DNA of 64,000 bases from Diplolepis rosae. Lineage: Eukaryota; Arthropoda; Insecta; Hymenoptera; Diplolepididae. The notes below the pieces were generated by a model. It saw nothing but the letters and a program-made list of their open reading frames with translations, was not told where the DNA came from and made no database searches. The DNA is taken from positions 1,116,001 through 1,180,000 of the forward strand of contig JAPYXD010000755.1 in the NCBI GenBank assembly GCA_030998225.1, written 5' to 3'. A program made the position numbers and the translations under genes. This document shows positions 11,486-22,760 of this stretch, piece by piece (positions within the stretch are counted from its first letter, which is position 1; every line of letters begins with the position of its first letter).

Positions 11486-12039
11486 AGAAATGTAACGAAA
11501 ATGTAAGTAATGCAATGCAAAATAACAGCTAAAAATTGTTTGCTATACAGAAATCCAAGTTAATTACTTATTTAATGTACGAGATTTTCTTATCATTTGT
11601 GTTTATTAAAATTTCAAGAACTAAACTAAATGGAGGACAATTCGAGGGTATTTTCGATGCCTTGTGTAAAAAAATGAGTATGTTATTTTTAACAAAGGGA
11701 AATGAATTTCACCTGTATATTCGGAAAATATTAAAGAATACGAAAAGATATTTTTCGCAACACTCTTTCGACTTGAAAATAATCACAGTCAACCATTTGT
11801 TTAGAATGCATATAAAAACTTCGCTTTTTCGCAACAAAAAAAAATTTACAAAATATTTTGTAAAATTTTTGCAACTTTCGTCAAAATTTTAGCAGTAAGC
11901 CCTGTTAGAGCTTGATTACCAACTAAATTTTTTTTTTTTCGTTAGTCTACTATTATTATAAAATGTGCTTTAATAGTAAAATGTTGGAAGAATGCATATT
12001 TCGAAGCTTTTTATTTTTTCTTATATCTGTCCACACCTT
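11486..12039. other. AT-rich segment, nothing recognised
   Basis: Interior of the 9.8-13.4 kb inverted repeat. A 118-codon open frame (11536-11892) is lysine- and phenylalanine-rich, as expected from AT-rich DNA, and shows no domain. Confidence 0.4.
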
Positions 12040-13180
12040 TGTCACGTCCCGTGACCGTCACTAATTATTTATTCATAATATAAAAATATTTAAAATTAAT
12101 AAAAGATTTTAACATAAAACATACATGAGCAATAGGCATTAAAAAGCATTGATTAGACGAAACTTTAATGTACGAAAATAAAATTGTAATAGAAAGAGAG
12201 ATAGTAGTGAACTTATAAATAGAAAACATCGTAAACTCTTGACTACCTGTTAACGAGGGAACCCCATCGGAATGTCCTAAGTACACATGAATATCGACAG
12301 GTGCCGCAAAGGATAGAAACTAAAAAATGAATCATCTCAAGAAGAAGGAACGTCGGGGAAACCAGAATAAGGAAACGAAGTTTCCCCTTTTTTCTTCAGT
12401 ACATAAAAAAATGGCAACCCAAAGGAAAAGAGGCCAGCTCAGACACGTGCCAAGGTCAGGCCAATATCAGAAGAATATTAGCAGGGCAAAATTAAACATA
12501 GCCAGTATCGACCGAAAATTAGCACATAAAAGTACCTGCGAATCTGCGAATCTTCAGTTGCCGCCGGGAAATCTTCAGAAACGGAACTCCTCTAAAAAGT
12601 ACAGAGTTGATGTCGGACCATCTTAAAATTTAAGAACTCTCTACCGAAGTTACCCCGGTCAACTCAGTCCATCTTTGTCAGTATCTTCCTCGTCAATTTA
12701 ACATTACATAGAAATTCAATTTAGTGGAACATTGTTCGTGAGTTAAAAAGTGGAACCTGTGAACGGTTCATATATTGAAGTGTCTACGATTTGATTACAC
12801 CGAGGTCCCACATCGTATATATTGACAGGTGCATCTTCAACTCACCCTTCGGGATCGTCACTAGTCCAGCCCGAAATAGATTTGTGGATTTAAGGCCCAC
12901 CTTGTCACAGTTTCCCTATTTGGATTTTGGTCTACCTGTCAGAATTTTAACGCATCGTAAAGTGAATTAGAAGGTGTGTACCCCTTCCGGATTATCAATG
13001 GTTCCAGCCTGGATCAAAATAAAGGTTAATAATTGTAAATTCAGTAAGTTTCGAGTTTCATTTTAGTTAGCTACCCTCATCCCAGTTTCGGTTTAGAAAT
13101 CCTCTGGATTTCTTTACCGATCTAAAACGAGGGAAAAATAAAATATATTATTAAAGGAAGGTAAGTGTCAGGACGTCACA
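12040..13180 (+). mobile_element. Solo LTR, second subfamily of the TGTCACGTCC family
   Basis: A 1141-bp unit from TGTCACGTCC to GACGTCACA with a perfect 4-bp TSD CCTT (12036-12039 and 13181-13184). The last 120 bp share CCAGTTTCGGTTTAGAAATC and the following hairpin with the LTRs at 9912-10799 and 22054-23224, but the middle differs. AATAAAG occurs near 13019. No internal retrotransposon sequence remains, so it is a solo LTR. Confidence 0.85.
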
Positions 13181-13375
13181 CCTTGAAAAAATCTACAAAA
13201 ATTCTGTTTTGATTATCGATAGGTAACTAATGAATAGCATAATTCAAAACAGTGGTCGCGCAAATCTAACATGAATAAAATTGCGTGCCAAAATTTTCGC
13301 AATTTATTGCATTGCGAATTATGCATAACAAAATTTGCAAAAATCCATGAGTGTGTCTTCTATTGGAAAAAATAA

Positions 13376-13921
13376 CCCTGATTTTTAAAAATATTTTTCA
13401 ATGTTTAGTTAAGCTTAAAATATCACGAAGAAAACAATTTTTTCATCAAAAAATCATAACTCGGAAAAAAAAATTTTTACCTGCTTAGTAGTTGAATTGA
13501 AACTCAAGGTCTCTTTTTGATGCGAAAAAAGTTTAAAAGAAAAAAAATACATTTTACGAGATATTGAACTTCAAAAAAAAACTGCAATTTTTGTTTATTG
13601 TTAAATAATAAATTAATAACAATCAACAAGCAATTGTTTATAACTGTATTCGGTAGTGCAAATTATTACAAACATTTAAAAGTGAAAATTGTTAAAGTCG
13701 GTCCATTTTTGACAAAGTTATAGACAATTGAAAAAAAAGTTCTCGCGAATAATTGCAAAAATCGATTTTGACCCCAAAAACAACATCATTATTTCAATCA
13801 AAGAGCAACATATTTGAGTTTCGTTGAAAAATAAATTCGTGTCCCGAATGGACCGGTTGAATTGAGATGGAAAGCATGCAAAGAATTTTAAATTGAAAAT
13901 GTAGTTGTGATTCGCCGTGAG
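13376..13921. other. AT-rich spacer, nothing recognised
   Basis: Runs of A and T with no long open frame and no repeat partner seen. Confidence 0.5.
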
Positions 13922-14125
13922 GGGTAAACCACTCTAAAATTATGATTTTAAAAATTAAAAATCAACGGCTAAGGAAAGAAATCACAAGTGTAGCTATACA
14001 CAACTCGCCGCGAAATGAAATAACGATGCGATAAGCGTCGAGTAAGAAACAATAGCATTCGTTCGCTTACTACAGCGTTCATATAACGATGAACGTTGTC
14101 TCGGTGATTTTAGAGTGGTTTACCC
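13922..14125. mobile_element. MITE with GGGTAAACCACTCTAAAAT TIRs
   Basis: About 19-bp TIRs: GGGTAAACCACTCTAAAAT at the left and ATTTTAGAGTGGTTTACCC at the right. The 12-bp flanks GATTCGCCGTGA (left) and GATTCTCCGTGA (right) match at 11 of 12 positions and may be a target duplication. The centre is GC-richer and non-coding. Confidence 0.75.
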
Positions 14126-14559
14126 TTCGATTCTCCGTGAAAGGATCCTATTTTTATTCCTGTATTTACATTTTAATATTTAATAAAATTACAAAGAATT
14201 GAAAAAATCGTCTCTAGATTTACGAAACTCGAATAAATTTGTAATAATTGCATTAAACTTTAATTGGCCAAAACGTGAAATTTTTTCTAATGCAAGTTTC
14301 ACGATTTTCCGATGCAAAAGTATGAGGATATTTGGTAATTTTCTCAAATTTTATTTTTATATTATAAAATAATATAGATAAATATAATACGTTGACCGTC
14401 AGTCACCGCTTTTGGAAAATTCCGGAAAGAAATTTTGATAGTGTAGGGCTAAAAAAGTAATGACTCAAAAATATTTTTCATAGTATCCAAAGCTAGAACT
14501 TGAAGGATTAGGCGGATTTAATTATAGAATTAACAATCCAGCCGTTAAACCTTTCATTG

Positions 14560-15145
14560 CCCTAATGGCAAGGGTAGCTGGCTCAGGTATTTAGTGAAGA
14601 ATTTACTGCTACCCAAATCATAGGTTTTAAAAACTCTAAGAACAATAAAAAAAAATTTCAATTAGAAAAAAAAATTGTTTTTATTTTTTAACAGGCAGAT
14701 CGTAATTAGATGATAAATTTTCGTATAAAACGAAAAAGTGTTTAAATGTTTACATTTTTCCTGATTAGCTCTTAATGTGTTACATCGGAATATAACATCT
14801 TCAGCTACAACACTTTTCTTGTTTTATATGAAAATTTATCGTGTAATTACGATTTGCCTGTTGAAAAATAAAAACTATAAAATTTGTTTTTCTAATTCAA
14901 AGTTTTTTTTATTGTTCTCAGAGTCTTGAAAACTATTAGTTTTGTGTTTCCTAACGTTTTTAAATTGTTTCTAGTGACAAAAAAAAATTTGAAAATTCGT
15001 CCAACTTTTATATTCTTTTTACTTTTCAGCAGGTAAATCGTAATTATACGGTAAATTTTTATACAAAACGAGAAAAAATTTATAGCTAAGGATATTATAT
15101 TCTGATGTAGCACATTAAGAGCTACTCAGGAAAAAATTGAAACTG
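14560..15145. repeat. Palindromic composite of three related units
   Basis: A unit containing GTAATTA, AAAATTTTCGTATAAAACG and TTAATGTG(T)TACAT(C)GGAATAT occurs three times. The second copy is inverted relative to the first, and parts of the third revert. Together they form nested hairpins of several hundred bases. No coding sequence; probably an old fold-back element. Confidence 0.6.
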
Positions 15146-15632
15146 AAATTCTTTAGATCAGGCGACCCTCAATGTATGTCAGGCGACGCTCTTAATGTAT
15201 GTGTTTCTGGGCAGTGCCCATAATCTGTTACCTGTTAACTTTACTCTCACTACGGGGCTTCTCCCCACACAGTCGATCAATTGTCACCAGCTTCTGCCAG
15301 CGGGGGTTCTTTGTTCTCAATAGACATTTAATTAAGGCCATGGGCCATGCAGTTCACGTGGCAAAAATTATGTGTTAATTCGACCTGGTAAAATAACTTT
15401 TTTTTACATTTTCATCATGGATGAGAAGGTATTAGTTTTATTTTTAATACCATACGGAAAGAAATTAATAGTTGAACAAACAATATTTATCCCCGATTTC
15501 ACCGTTAATATCCTCAAAAACGAACAAAGGATATTGAGAATATAGTGAAAGCAATAATAAAGATTATATGACTATATATTTTAAGGGAATTCTATATAAA
15601 ATTCATGATTATATGTTTTATGGGGCAAAATT
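15146..15632. other. Spacer, nothing firmly recognised
   Basis: A short block around 15420 (CATCATGGATGAGAAGGTAT) also opens the repeat at 27468. No coding region supported. Confidence 0.4.
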
Positions 15633-16641
15633 CGTCAAGTGTACCTGCCTAAAAACTTTTGTCTCCGATTTCCTTAAAAGTTCGCGAAATTATTGTCCTA
15701 GTAAACCTCTTTTAATTCACTTAAGAGAACGTCTCTAGTACGACGGGTTGTCAGTATACAGGGACTTGAATTTTCAACCTTTTACCGCGCACGCTGATAC
15801 TCAATTAACCATAACTTCTACAAAAGCTACCCAAATTAATTTTTTTATGGAGGTCTTAGAAACGTTTTTTCATCAGCTTTACGCTGAAAGCAATGGTTTT
15901 AGATTTTGAACATTATTTGAGCTTCATTTTTTAATTTTAAACATATTTTTGAGTTTTTCTCCAAGTGCGGCCGTTGATTTTCTTTCCAAAATTATGTTTA
16001 AAAAAAAGCTTGATTTTTTCCCTTTAAAATGAGCCATGGTAGAAAGTGGGGCGAAAGAAATTGGTGGAGATGTATAAAACTCCTTGCGCGCGGCTTCTGC
16101 CTCGCGAGCGCCCATGCTTCAAATTCAGAATGTACGGTTTCTAGTCGACTACAAATAATCGACTACAATCTGCATTTTTTTAACCAAATAATTATTATCG
16201 TTATAAATTATTTCACGGATAATAATTCTTATTATTTATTGAACAAGTAAAATCCACTTTTATGTCGATACTTCATTTTTAAGACTTTAGAGAGAATTTG
16301 AAAAACCCGCCGAAAAAATTAGTACACATATTTGACCACTAGATGGAGGTCTTCGATACCTTTCTTGCAACAAAACTCATTGGCAGTTATTATAATTGCC
16401 AATTATTTTTCGATCAGAAATTGCTTTGATGCGATTTAACTTTGGCTTATTTCGACGTCATAATACTGCAGGTTTGAACTTTCCCGTACATTATTAATTC
16501 TCATTTACTTTTCTCATCATTCAGAATAGACATAGTATTACTTGAATACTATATTTCGAACACTTACCCACCTTCCGTGGTTGGACTCACATTGTTATTC
16601 AGTGCCCCAACTTAGCTTTTTCTTCTGCTTAATTTTCAATC

Positions 16642-18707
16642 ATGCCAAGAAGAACCAGCTTGGGTCGTCGTTGCTACAGTCCTTTTTCGAAGGAAAATCA
16701 TAAGCGTGATCCATGCAGTTTAAGAATAATTTCTGCAGCTCTTCAAAAAAAGTATCGCAGTATACTCATCGATGCGAAACTGTGTGTAAATTGCAGAAAA
16801 GAAATTTCTCAACTTGCATTGCTATCCTCTTTGTATTCTCATACTGATCCATCAATTGAAGATGCTTCAGTGATCAACGATAATTCACCTCCTATTCTCG
16901 AGAATGATATTTTAATGGAAGACGACGATATCTTTGCCGATCCTTCGACATCCAAGTTTGAAAAATCTAAAACTGATTGTTCTGATGAAAATCATTACGT
17001 CGGAATGGAGGTTCTTGAACAAATAAAAGAAAAATTTCAAAAATCTGCAAGTAATTCAGAAAAAGTGTTACTTTTAACTCTTGCTCCGAAATCTTGGGGC
17101 CACAGAAAATTGGCTAAAGAATTTGGTGCTTCTGAACGCCAAACTAGAAAGGCTAATAAATTAGTAGCTGAGAATGGTATTTTAACTTCTCCTAATTTAA
17201 AAAAAGGTAAAACTTTAGATTCCGAGATTGAAAATTTGGTCAAGCAAGTTTACCTTGATGATGAGAATAGTCGTATGATGCCTGGCATGAAAGATTTAGT
17301 TTCCGTAAAAAAGATGATGGCTCCCGTGAGCACGTTCAAAAAAAGTTAATTCTGTGCAATCTTTCTGAATTATATGCAAATTTTAAGGCTCAGCATCCTA
17401 CAGTTAAAATTTACTTATCAAAATTCTCTCAGCTTAGACCCCGAAATTGCATACTCGCTGGAGCCAGTGGTACGCATACTGTTCGTGTTTGTGTCCATCA
17501 TGAAAACGTTAATCTAATGCTAGATGCTGTAGATTTGAAAGAACCAACCTGCGAAAATTTTTCCCCCATTAAGACTTATCATGAAGCTATGAACAGGATT
17601 ATGTGTAGCGTTCCGACTTCAGAATGCTACTTGAATGAATGCACAGCGTGTCCTGGTACAAGCGCACTTAAGGAGTTTATAACATCAGTTCTCGCAGACC
17701 AGTGTATTAACAGAATAGAATTCCAGACTTGGCAACAAACTGACAGAAGTACGTTACGCACGGAAATAACAGACGCAGAAGATTTTGCTGAACAGATTTG
17801 CGAACGCTTGCTTAAGCTTAAACCTCACTCTTTTACAGCCAAACAACAGTCGTATTTCTTCAAAAGCCTTAAGGACACACTGAAAGAAGGAGAATTTCTT
17901 ATCCTTTGTGATTTCGCTGAAAACTATGCCTTTGTAGTCCAGAATGCAGCTCAGTCATTTCATTGGAACAATGATCAAGCTACCATTTTTACAGTGGTAA
18001 TTTATTATAAAGAGGACAACATTCTAAAGCACCGCAGTCTTGCTATGCTATTAGACTGTTTGACTCATGACACAATTGCTGTGTACAAATTTCAAAAAAT
18101 TATCACACACTATTTGAAAGAGAATTTTCAATCCAGAAAAATGATTTATTTTACAGATGGAGCCGCCCAGCACTTTAAAAATAAATATAACTTCATCAAT
18201 TTGCTCCACCATGAAATGGATTTTGGTATTCCAGCCGAGTGGCATTTCCATGCAACGGCGCACGGAAAAGGCCCTTGTGATGGTATTGGGGGAAATTTAA
18301 AAAGACTAGCAGCGCGAGCTAGCCTACAGGCGTCATATAAAGATCCGATTTTGACTGCTGATGCCTTGTATCAATGGGCAAAGAAAAATTTAGTTGAAAC
18401 TTTAGTATTCTTTAGTCCCAAAGAAAATAACGCCATCACAGCTCAAGAACTTAAGAGTAGATTTGCATCAGCAAACACAGTGCCTGGTACACGAAAGTAT
18501 CACTCTTTCGTCCCCTCTGCTGAATTAACTCTCATGTTGAGAAAATATTCGTCATCATTAGAATGTGATGTTTTTCCGAAAAAAAACTGCGAGGCAAAGA
18601 AGAAAGAGAAGTGCACATACACTGAAATAAGAAAATTATTTGACTCAATTTTCGATGTGAGAGGCGTGGGGACTCACACTAAAAAATCACCCCGAATTAC
18701 AAATTAA
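16642..18707 (+). pseudogene. Transposase of the AATT-TSD element, one frameshift
   Basis: The first frame runs from ATG 16642 to 17349, about 235 codons. The second, in another frame, opens well before 17400 and runs to 18707. Reading continuity shows one missing base near 17312-17316, after a run of A. The joined gene would encode about 690 residues. The N-terminal third is acidic and holds a helix-turn-helix-like block (SWGHRKLAKEFGASERQTRK). The C-terminal part has FTDGAAQHFKNKYNF near 18155 and EWHFHATAHGKGPCDGIGG near 18240, conserved-looking segments with Asp and His of a probable DDE/D core. I do not recognise the family by name with confidence. A single defect suggests a young copy. 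Confidence 0.75.
18656..18694 (+). other. Conserved 3' motif, copy in the AATT element
   Basis: Stem TGTGAG, loop AGGCGTGGGGA, stem CTCACA, linker CTAAAAAAT, then CACCCCG. The stem gains an outer T-A pair where the copy at 61086 has C-G, a compensatory change. The loop GGGG and trailing CCCC are kept. Here it overlaps the last codons of the transposase frame (reading DVRGVGTHTKKSPR), unlike the hAT copy. Confidence 0.55.
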
Positions 18708-19075
18708 TTTTTATTTTTAATTTCGTACCAGCCAAAAATAACAGTTTTACTAACAAATTATACAAAGTACAATTAAATAAGTTCCCAATGGACGGTACGT
18801 CGTGATCGTGGCGCCTAGCTGCACTGCGACATGAAAAAATGTTTCTAAGACCTCCATAAAAAAATTAATTTGGATAATTTTTGTAGAAGTTATGGTTAAT
18901 TGAGTATCAGCGTGCGCGGTAAAAGGTTGAAAATTCGAGACCCTGTATACTGACAACCCGTCGTACTAGAGACGTTCTCTTAGGGGAATTAAAAGAGGTT
19001 CACTAGGACAATAATTTCGCGGACTTTCAAGGAAATCGGAGACAAAAGTTTTTAGGCAGGTACACTTCACGAATT

Positions 19076-19740
19076 ATTATTAACTTTAACCTTGAGTAGT
19101 ATGTAAGAAAAAAATTAGACATTAATTCTAAGAATTTGATACGATTTTGTAAAAATTTAGCTTTAAGATTAGTCCAAGAAAATTAAAAAATGTTGATTAT
19201 TTCGGAAGTTATTTAAAATTTAAGGAAACATTGAAATTTTGACTTTTTCTGCAATAACTTCTTTAAAATTTAACGAAACGACTTCATTCCAAACTAATTT
19301 TAAATATAAGTTCGGTGGCTTTCGCATTATTAAGAGTACAAATTTCATCATTCACAGAATTTAAATTAAGATACTTTAAGCAATCATCGAAAAACAGGTG
19401 GTTCCACAATTCTGACCGGTAGTGTACATGAGTATACTAAAGTTATTATTTTTCAAATTAATGCAAATGCAAATACTGTTTAATTATAAATATTGTATCT
19501 CTCATCCATGAGTCAATAAATTAAAAATTGTACCAAGATACTTGTGCGTATTTTGAATTCTTTACCAGTGCGATAATTTTAAGATATGTACATATATTAA
19601 CTTTATTCTTATATTTTGAAGCTTTATTGTGAAAATAGGCAATGATGTAAAAAATCTTATTTAATGTGATATTTCCTTGTAATATGCATTTCTCCAAATC
19701 ATTTATCAACACGTTTTAGGAAATACTTTTTAGGATTTAT
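19076..19740. other. AT-rich spacer, nothing recognised
   Basis: No open frame with recognisable features and no TIR pair found. Confidence 0.5.
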
Positions 19741-19741
19741 T

Positions 19742-20110
19742 ACTGTGGTCCATAAATTTGCATCATGCATAAAAGTAAGAAATGACAATTGAATGACATC
19801 AGAGACATTGAAAAATACTGTTTACATTATTCATGCAACTTTAATTAATTTCAGCAACTTTTATTACGTAAAGTTCATTATTTAATTAATTTATTTTACA
19901 CATTTGCATTTCTGAATCCAAATGATTTGTTTAATTTGTCACGGTGGTGTGTAAAGTCGCATCATGCACAAAAGTAAAAAATTACAATTGAATGACATCA
20001 GAGACATTGAAAAATACTGTTTACATTATTCATGCAACTTTAATTAATTTCAGCAACTTTTATTACGTAAAGTTCATTATTTAATTAATTTATTTTACAC
20101 ATTTGCATTT
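19742..20110 (+). repeat. Tandem duplication, period 199 bp, two copies
   Basis: A block containing TGACATCAGAGACATTG, CATTATTCATGCAACTTT and GTAAAGTTCATTATTTAATT occurs at 19794 and again 199 bp downstream, nearly identical over about 150 bp. The left parts differ (ACTGTGGTCCATAA against ACGGTGGTGTGTAA). A recent local duplication in non-coding sequence. Confidence 0.85.
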
Positions 20111-20140
20111 CTCAATCTTTAATTCTGTTTTTAAATTTAG

Positions 20141-20336
20141 AACGCAAAATGCTAGTGAGAGCAGTTGAAGCTGCCCTCAATGACAGGTATTATATATTTT
20201 TAGTTTTTATCGCTGAAAAAGAAAATAATATTATTTATTGCTACACCTTCTAATTCAAATTTTGCCACAGAATTGTAATTGCAATGTTTTTAATGTCTTT
20301 TTTACCCTTCTTAGCCGTAATAATGCGAGGTCATAG
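20141..20336 (+). other. Possible 3' end of a host gene (two short exons)
   Basis: Segment 20141-20186 is preceded by TTTTTAAATTTAG and followed by GTATTATAT, as an internal exon would be. It is open in one frame (KMLVRAVEAALND). A second acceptor-like CCCTTCTTAG ends at 20314; joining there gives a few codons and a stop at 20334-20336. AATAAA occurs near 20480. These signals are short and can arise by chance, no homologue is recognised, and no upstream exons are seen. Confidence 0.2.
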
Positions 20337-22525
20337 AACGGTCAGAGAAGTCAGAGTATTCTATGATCCTTCTCTCAACCGGGTCCGCTAGGGTAGGTTA
20401 TGCATCATTAAAAATAATTCGTTATTGTAAATCTTTTAATGTTAATTAATTGTTTTGTATAAATATTGTATGGGAAGGAATAAACTACTGTGATCAGCAA
20501 TTAGAAAAAAATTTAATTAAGAGAGTGATAATTATAGGAAATGAAATTCGTTATTGAGAGGTTTTCGTTGTAACTAGGCTGGTTAACGATTTTTTTTAGA
20601 TTAGAAATACAATGATATTTATGTTGAAATTATTTTTATGTGCCACCGGCGCGCAAACTCGTTTTTTCGCTACAGTAAACAGTAACGCAATGTAGTATAT
20701 TCCGCTACAGAGGAATGAAATGTAAAAATTGGACTGCGCATGCGCATATAGCCATGCAACGGAGCACAATCTTCTTCTTATTCTTCTTCTTCTTCGTATA
20801 GCGTTAGTACCTTACTGGCAAAGCCTTGTATATTTGCACTGCGCATTCGTCTGTTAAAATCCATTACTACTACACAAGATCGTGTGACATCCTCTGTACA
20901 TCATTGACATTAAAATATGTTCTGAAATTCCTCTTTATTTAAAAATTTCTTTTTTCTAAAAATCAAAAACCTTTTATAATTATCAGCGTTCGTTAAACTT
21001 AAACAACCGTCTCTAAAACCATACTTTTTTTTATAATGCTCTTATAGTTAAGCTTTAGTAAATACAAATAGACCTAGATGCATTTCCTGTTCTGAAATAA
21101 CGTCATATAGGAATAAATCTTAATAAACTTAAAATCCAGAAAGCTACAATCAAACAGAGAACAAAATTAACATTAAAGAAGTTTTTCTGTGATAAAGGAA
21201 CGCTTTCACTCCGCTGAATAATAGGTTGATAAGGTCGATATAGTAGAGTTCCGTTATCACGTACAGTGATACACTCTTCTAATGATCGACATAATCGACT
21301 GAGATGATTTAGAAAAATCAAAAAATTAACATTATTTTGCACATGATAATTATATAACAAAAAAAATTAACATATATTACATATAATTCCAACAGACTAA
21401 ATGATATTTCAGGTCTATTTGAAATTAATTCTAATTGTTTTTCCAATAACATCTTTTCTTTTGGACATAGAAAATGTAATACCAATCAAATATCAAACAA
21501 ACTAAGATTTTATAATTGAAAATACATCAAGTTTCGAATGAATCTTTGCTTGAAAACCCTACTTTATAGCAATATATTAACTTACAAAATTTATTTCAAT
21601 ATAACTTCATTCTTATGAATTTTAAATATCATTGTAGATCAACATTAAAATGTCAAATAAACTCGATTATTTTCCATTACAAATCACATAAAAATATATT
21701 TATGAATAAAAATATGTATATATATATATATTAAAATTCAATACGATAGTTTAAATATCAGTAGTTTTCGAAAGTTGTGAACGATTTCTGTCGATCAGAT
21801 ATATTGTAACTCCGCTTTCATTTTTTACAGCAATAAAAATTAGGAATGTCGTTAATCAGATTAGTTAATTACATCATTCTTTAGTTTATAAATTATTGAA
21901 ACATAATAGAATATCCCGTGTAATAATCATCGTAATCATGTAAATTACGTCTCAAATTTTATATCGCAAAAGTTTTGTAATTAACAATGAATTATTAAAT
22001 GTTTTGTCTCGTAAGAATGAATTTATTAAATGAAGAATGGTTTATTAAAATAATGTCACGTCCTGTGACCATCTCTATTACATAAATAATTATAATACTT
22101 TTTATATTAATCAACGAATCCACAATTGTAAAATAAGCGGAAGCACTAGATGCGTAACGTAAACAAGTTGTAAAGGGAAAAAGAGAGGTGAGAATTAGTG
22201 AATGAACATAGTAAAGGTATTAGCTATTTTTGGAAGAGGAACTCCGTCTCGCCGTGTTATGTCAACAAACCTCCCAGACCGGTAGGCACAGGTAGAAGAT
22301 TAAGCGGGGGGTCTGCCGCTACGGAAAGAAGGAAAATCGGAGAAACCAAAGAGTAGGAGTACTGCTCTAGATCTTTTCCTAATGTGGCAATTCTGACCAC
22401 CGGAAACGACAAGTTTGGCACGCACCGAGCTCAGAACCAGCATTTAACAAAACAATTCTTGGAAAACACGTGAACGCATTGTTCGTGACTCGTAATAGAG
22501 GGGATTTTCGCCCCAGATGAGGGCC

Positions 22526-22532
22526 TATAAAA
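22526..22532 (+). promoter_or_regulatory. TATA box of the inner LTR
   Basis: TATAAAA followed 22 bases later by TCAGTGTCT, a likely initiator; the same pair is seen at 10366. Confidence 0.6.
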
Positions 22533-22553
22533 CTAGCTGTTAATTGGCAAAAG

Positions 22554-22760
22554 TCAGTGTCTCTTCAACCATCGCCCGGCACTCGGCAGTGTCTTTTCAA
22601 CCATCGCCCGGTACTCGGCAGTGTCTTCTTCAATCTTCGCCCGGCACTCGGCTACCAAGAAGTTCTCCAGTGTCTTTTCAACCATCGCCCGGCACTCGGC
22701 AGTGTCTTCTTCAATCTTCCCCCGGCACTCGGCTACCAACAAGTTCTCCAGTGTCTTATT
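22554..22760 (+). repeat. Minisatellite in the LTR, just after the promoter
   Basis: Units of about 32 bp with core CATCGCCCGG(C/T)ACTCGG alternate with longer units ending in GTTCTCCAG, giving a higher-order pattern of five units. The LTR at 9912-10799 has only decayed traces. The repeats lie at the start of the predicted transcript (R region). Confidence 0.8.

Larger units (their letters stand above)
9810..13375. repeat. Second inverted repeat, interrupted by four insertions
   Basis: The left-arm pieces 9810-9911, 10800-10811 and 11061 to about 11130 are together the reverse complement of about 13190-13375. The left arm is interrupted by an LTR (9912-10799) and a MITE (10812-11060). The right arm is uninterrupted and shows the empty site of both. 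The outer edge reads TTCCAATAGAAGACAC and starts exactly where the hAT palindrome stops. It is a fold-back element of unknown class. Confidence 0.7.
15633..19071 (+). mobile_element. DNA transposon with about 240-bp TIRs and AATT TSD
   Basis: The terminal segments 15633-15870 and about 18835-19071 are inverted repeats beginning CGTCAAGTGTACCTGCC and CGTGAAGTGTACCTGCC. They are flanked by AATT on both sides (15629-15632 and 19072-19075). The 3.4-kb element holds one transposase gene broken by a single frameshift. A 4-bp TSD with long TIRs is compatible with the Sola superfamily, but I cannot assign the family firmly. Confidence 0.8.

Noticed and set aside
11536..11892. 118-codon frame between two MITEs
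   Set aside because: Lys/Phe/Leu-rich text typical of AT-rich non-coding DNA.
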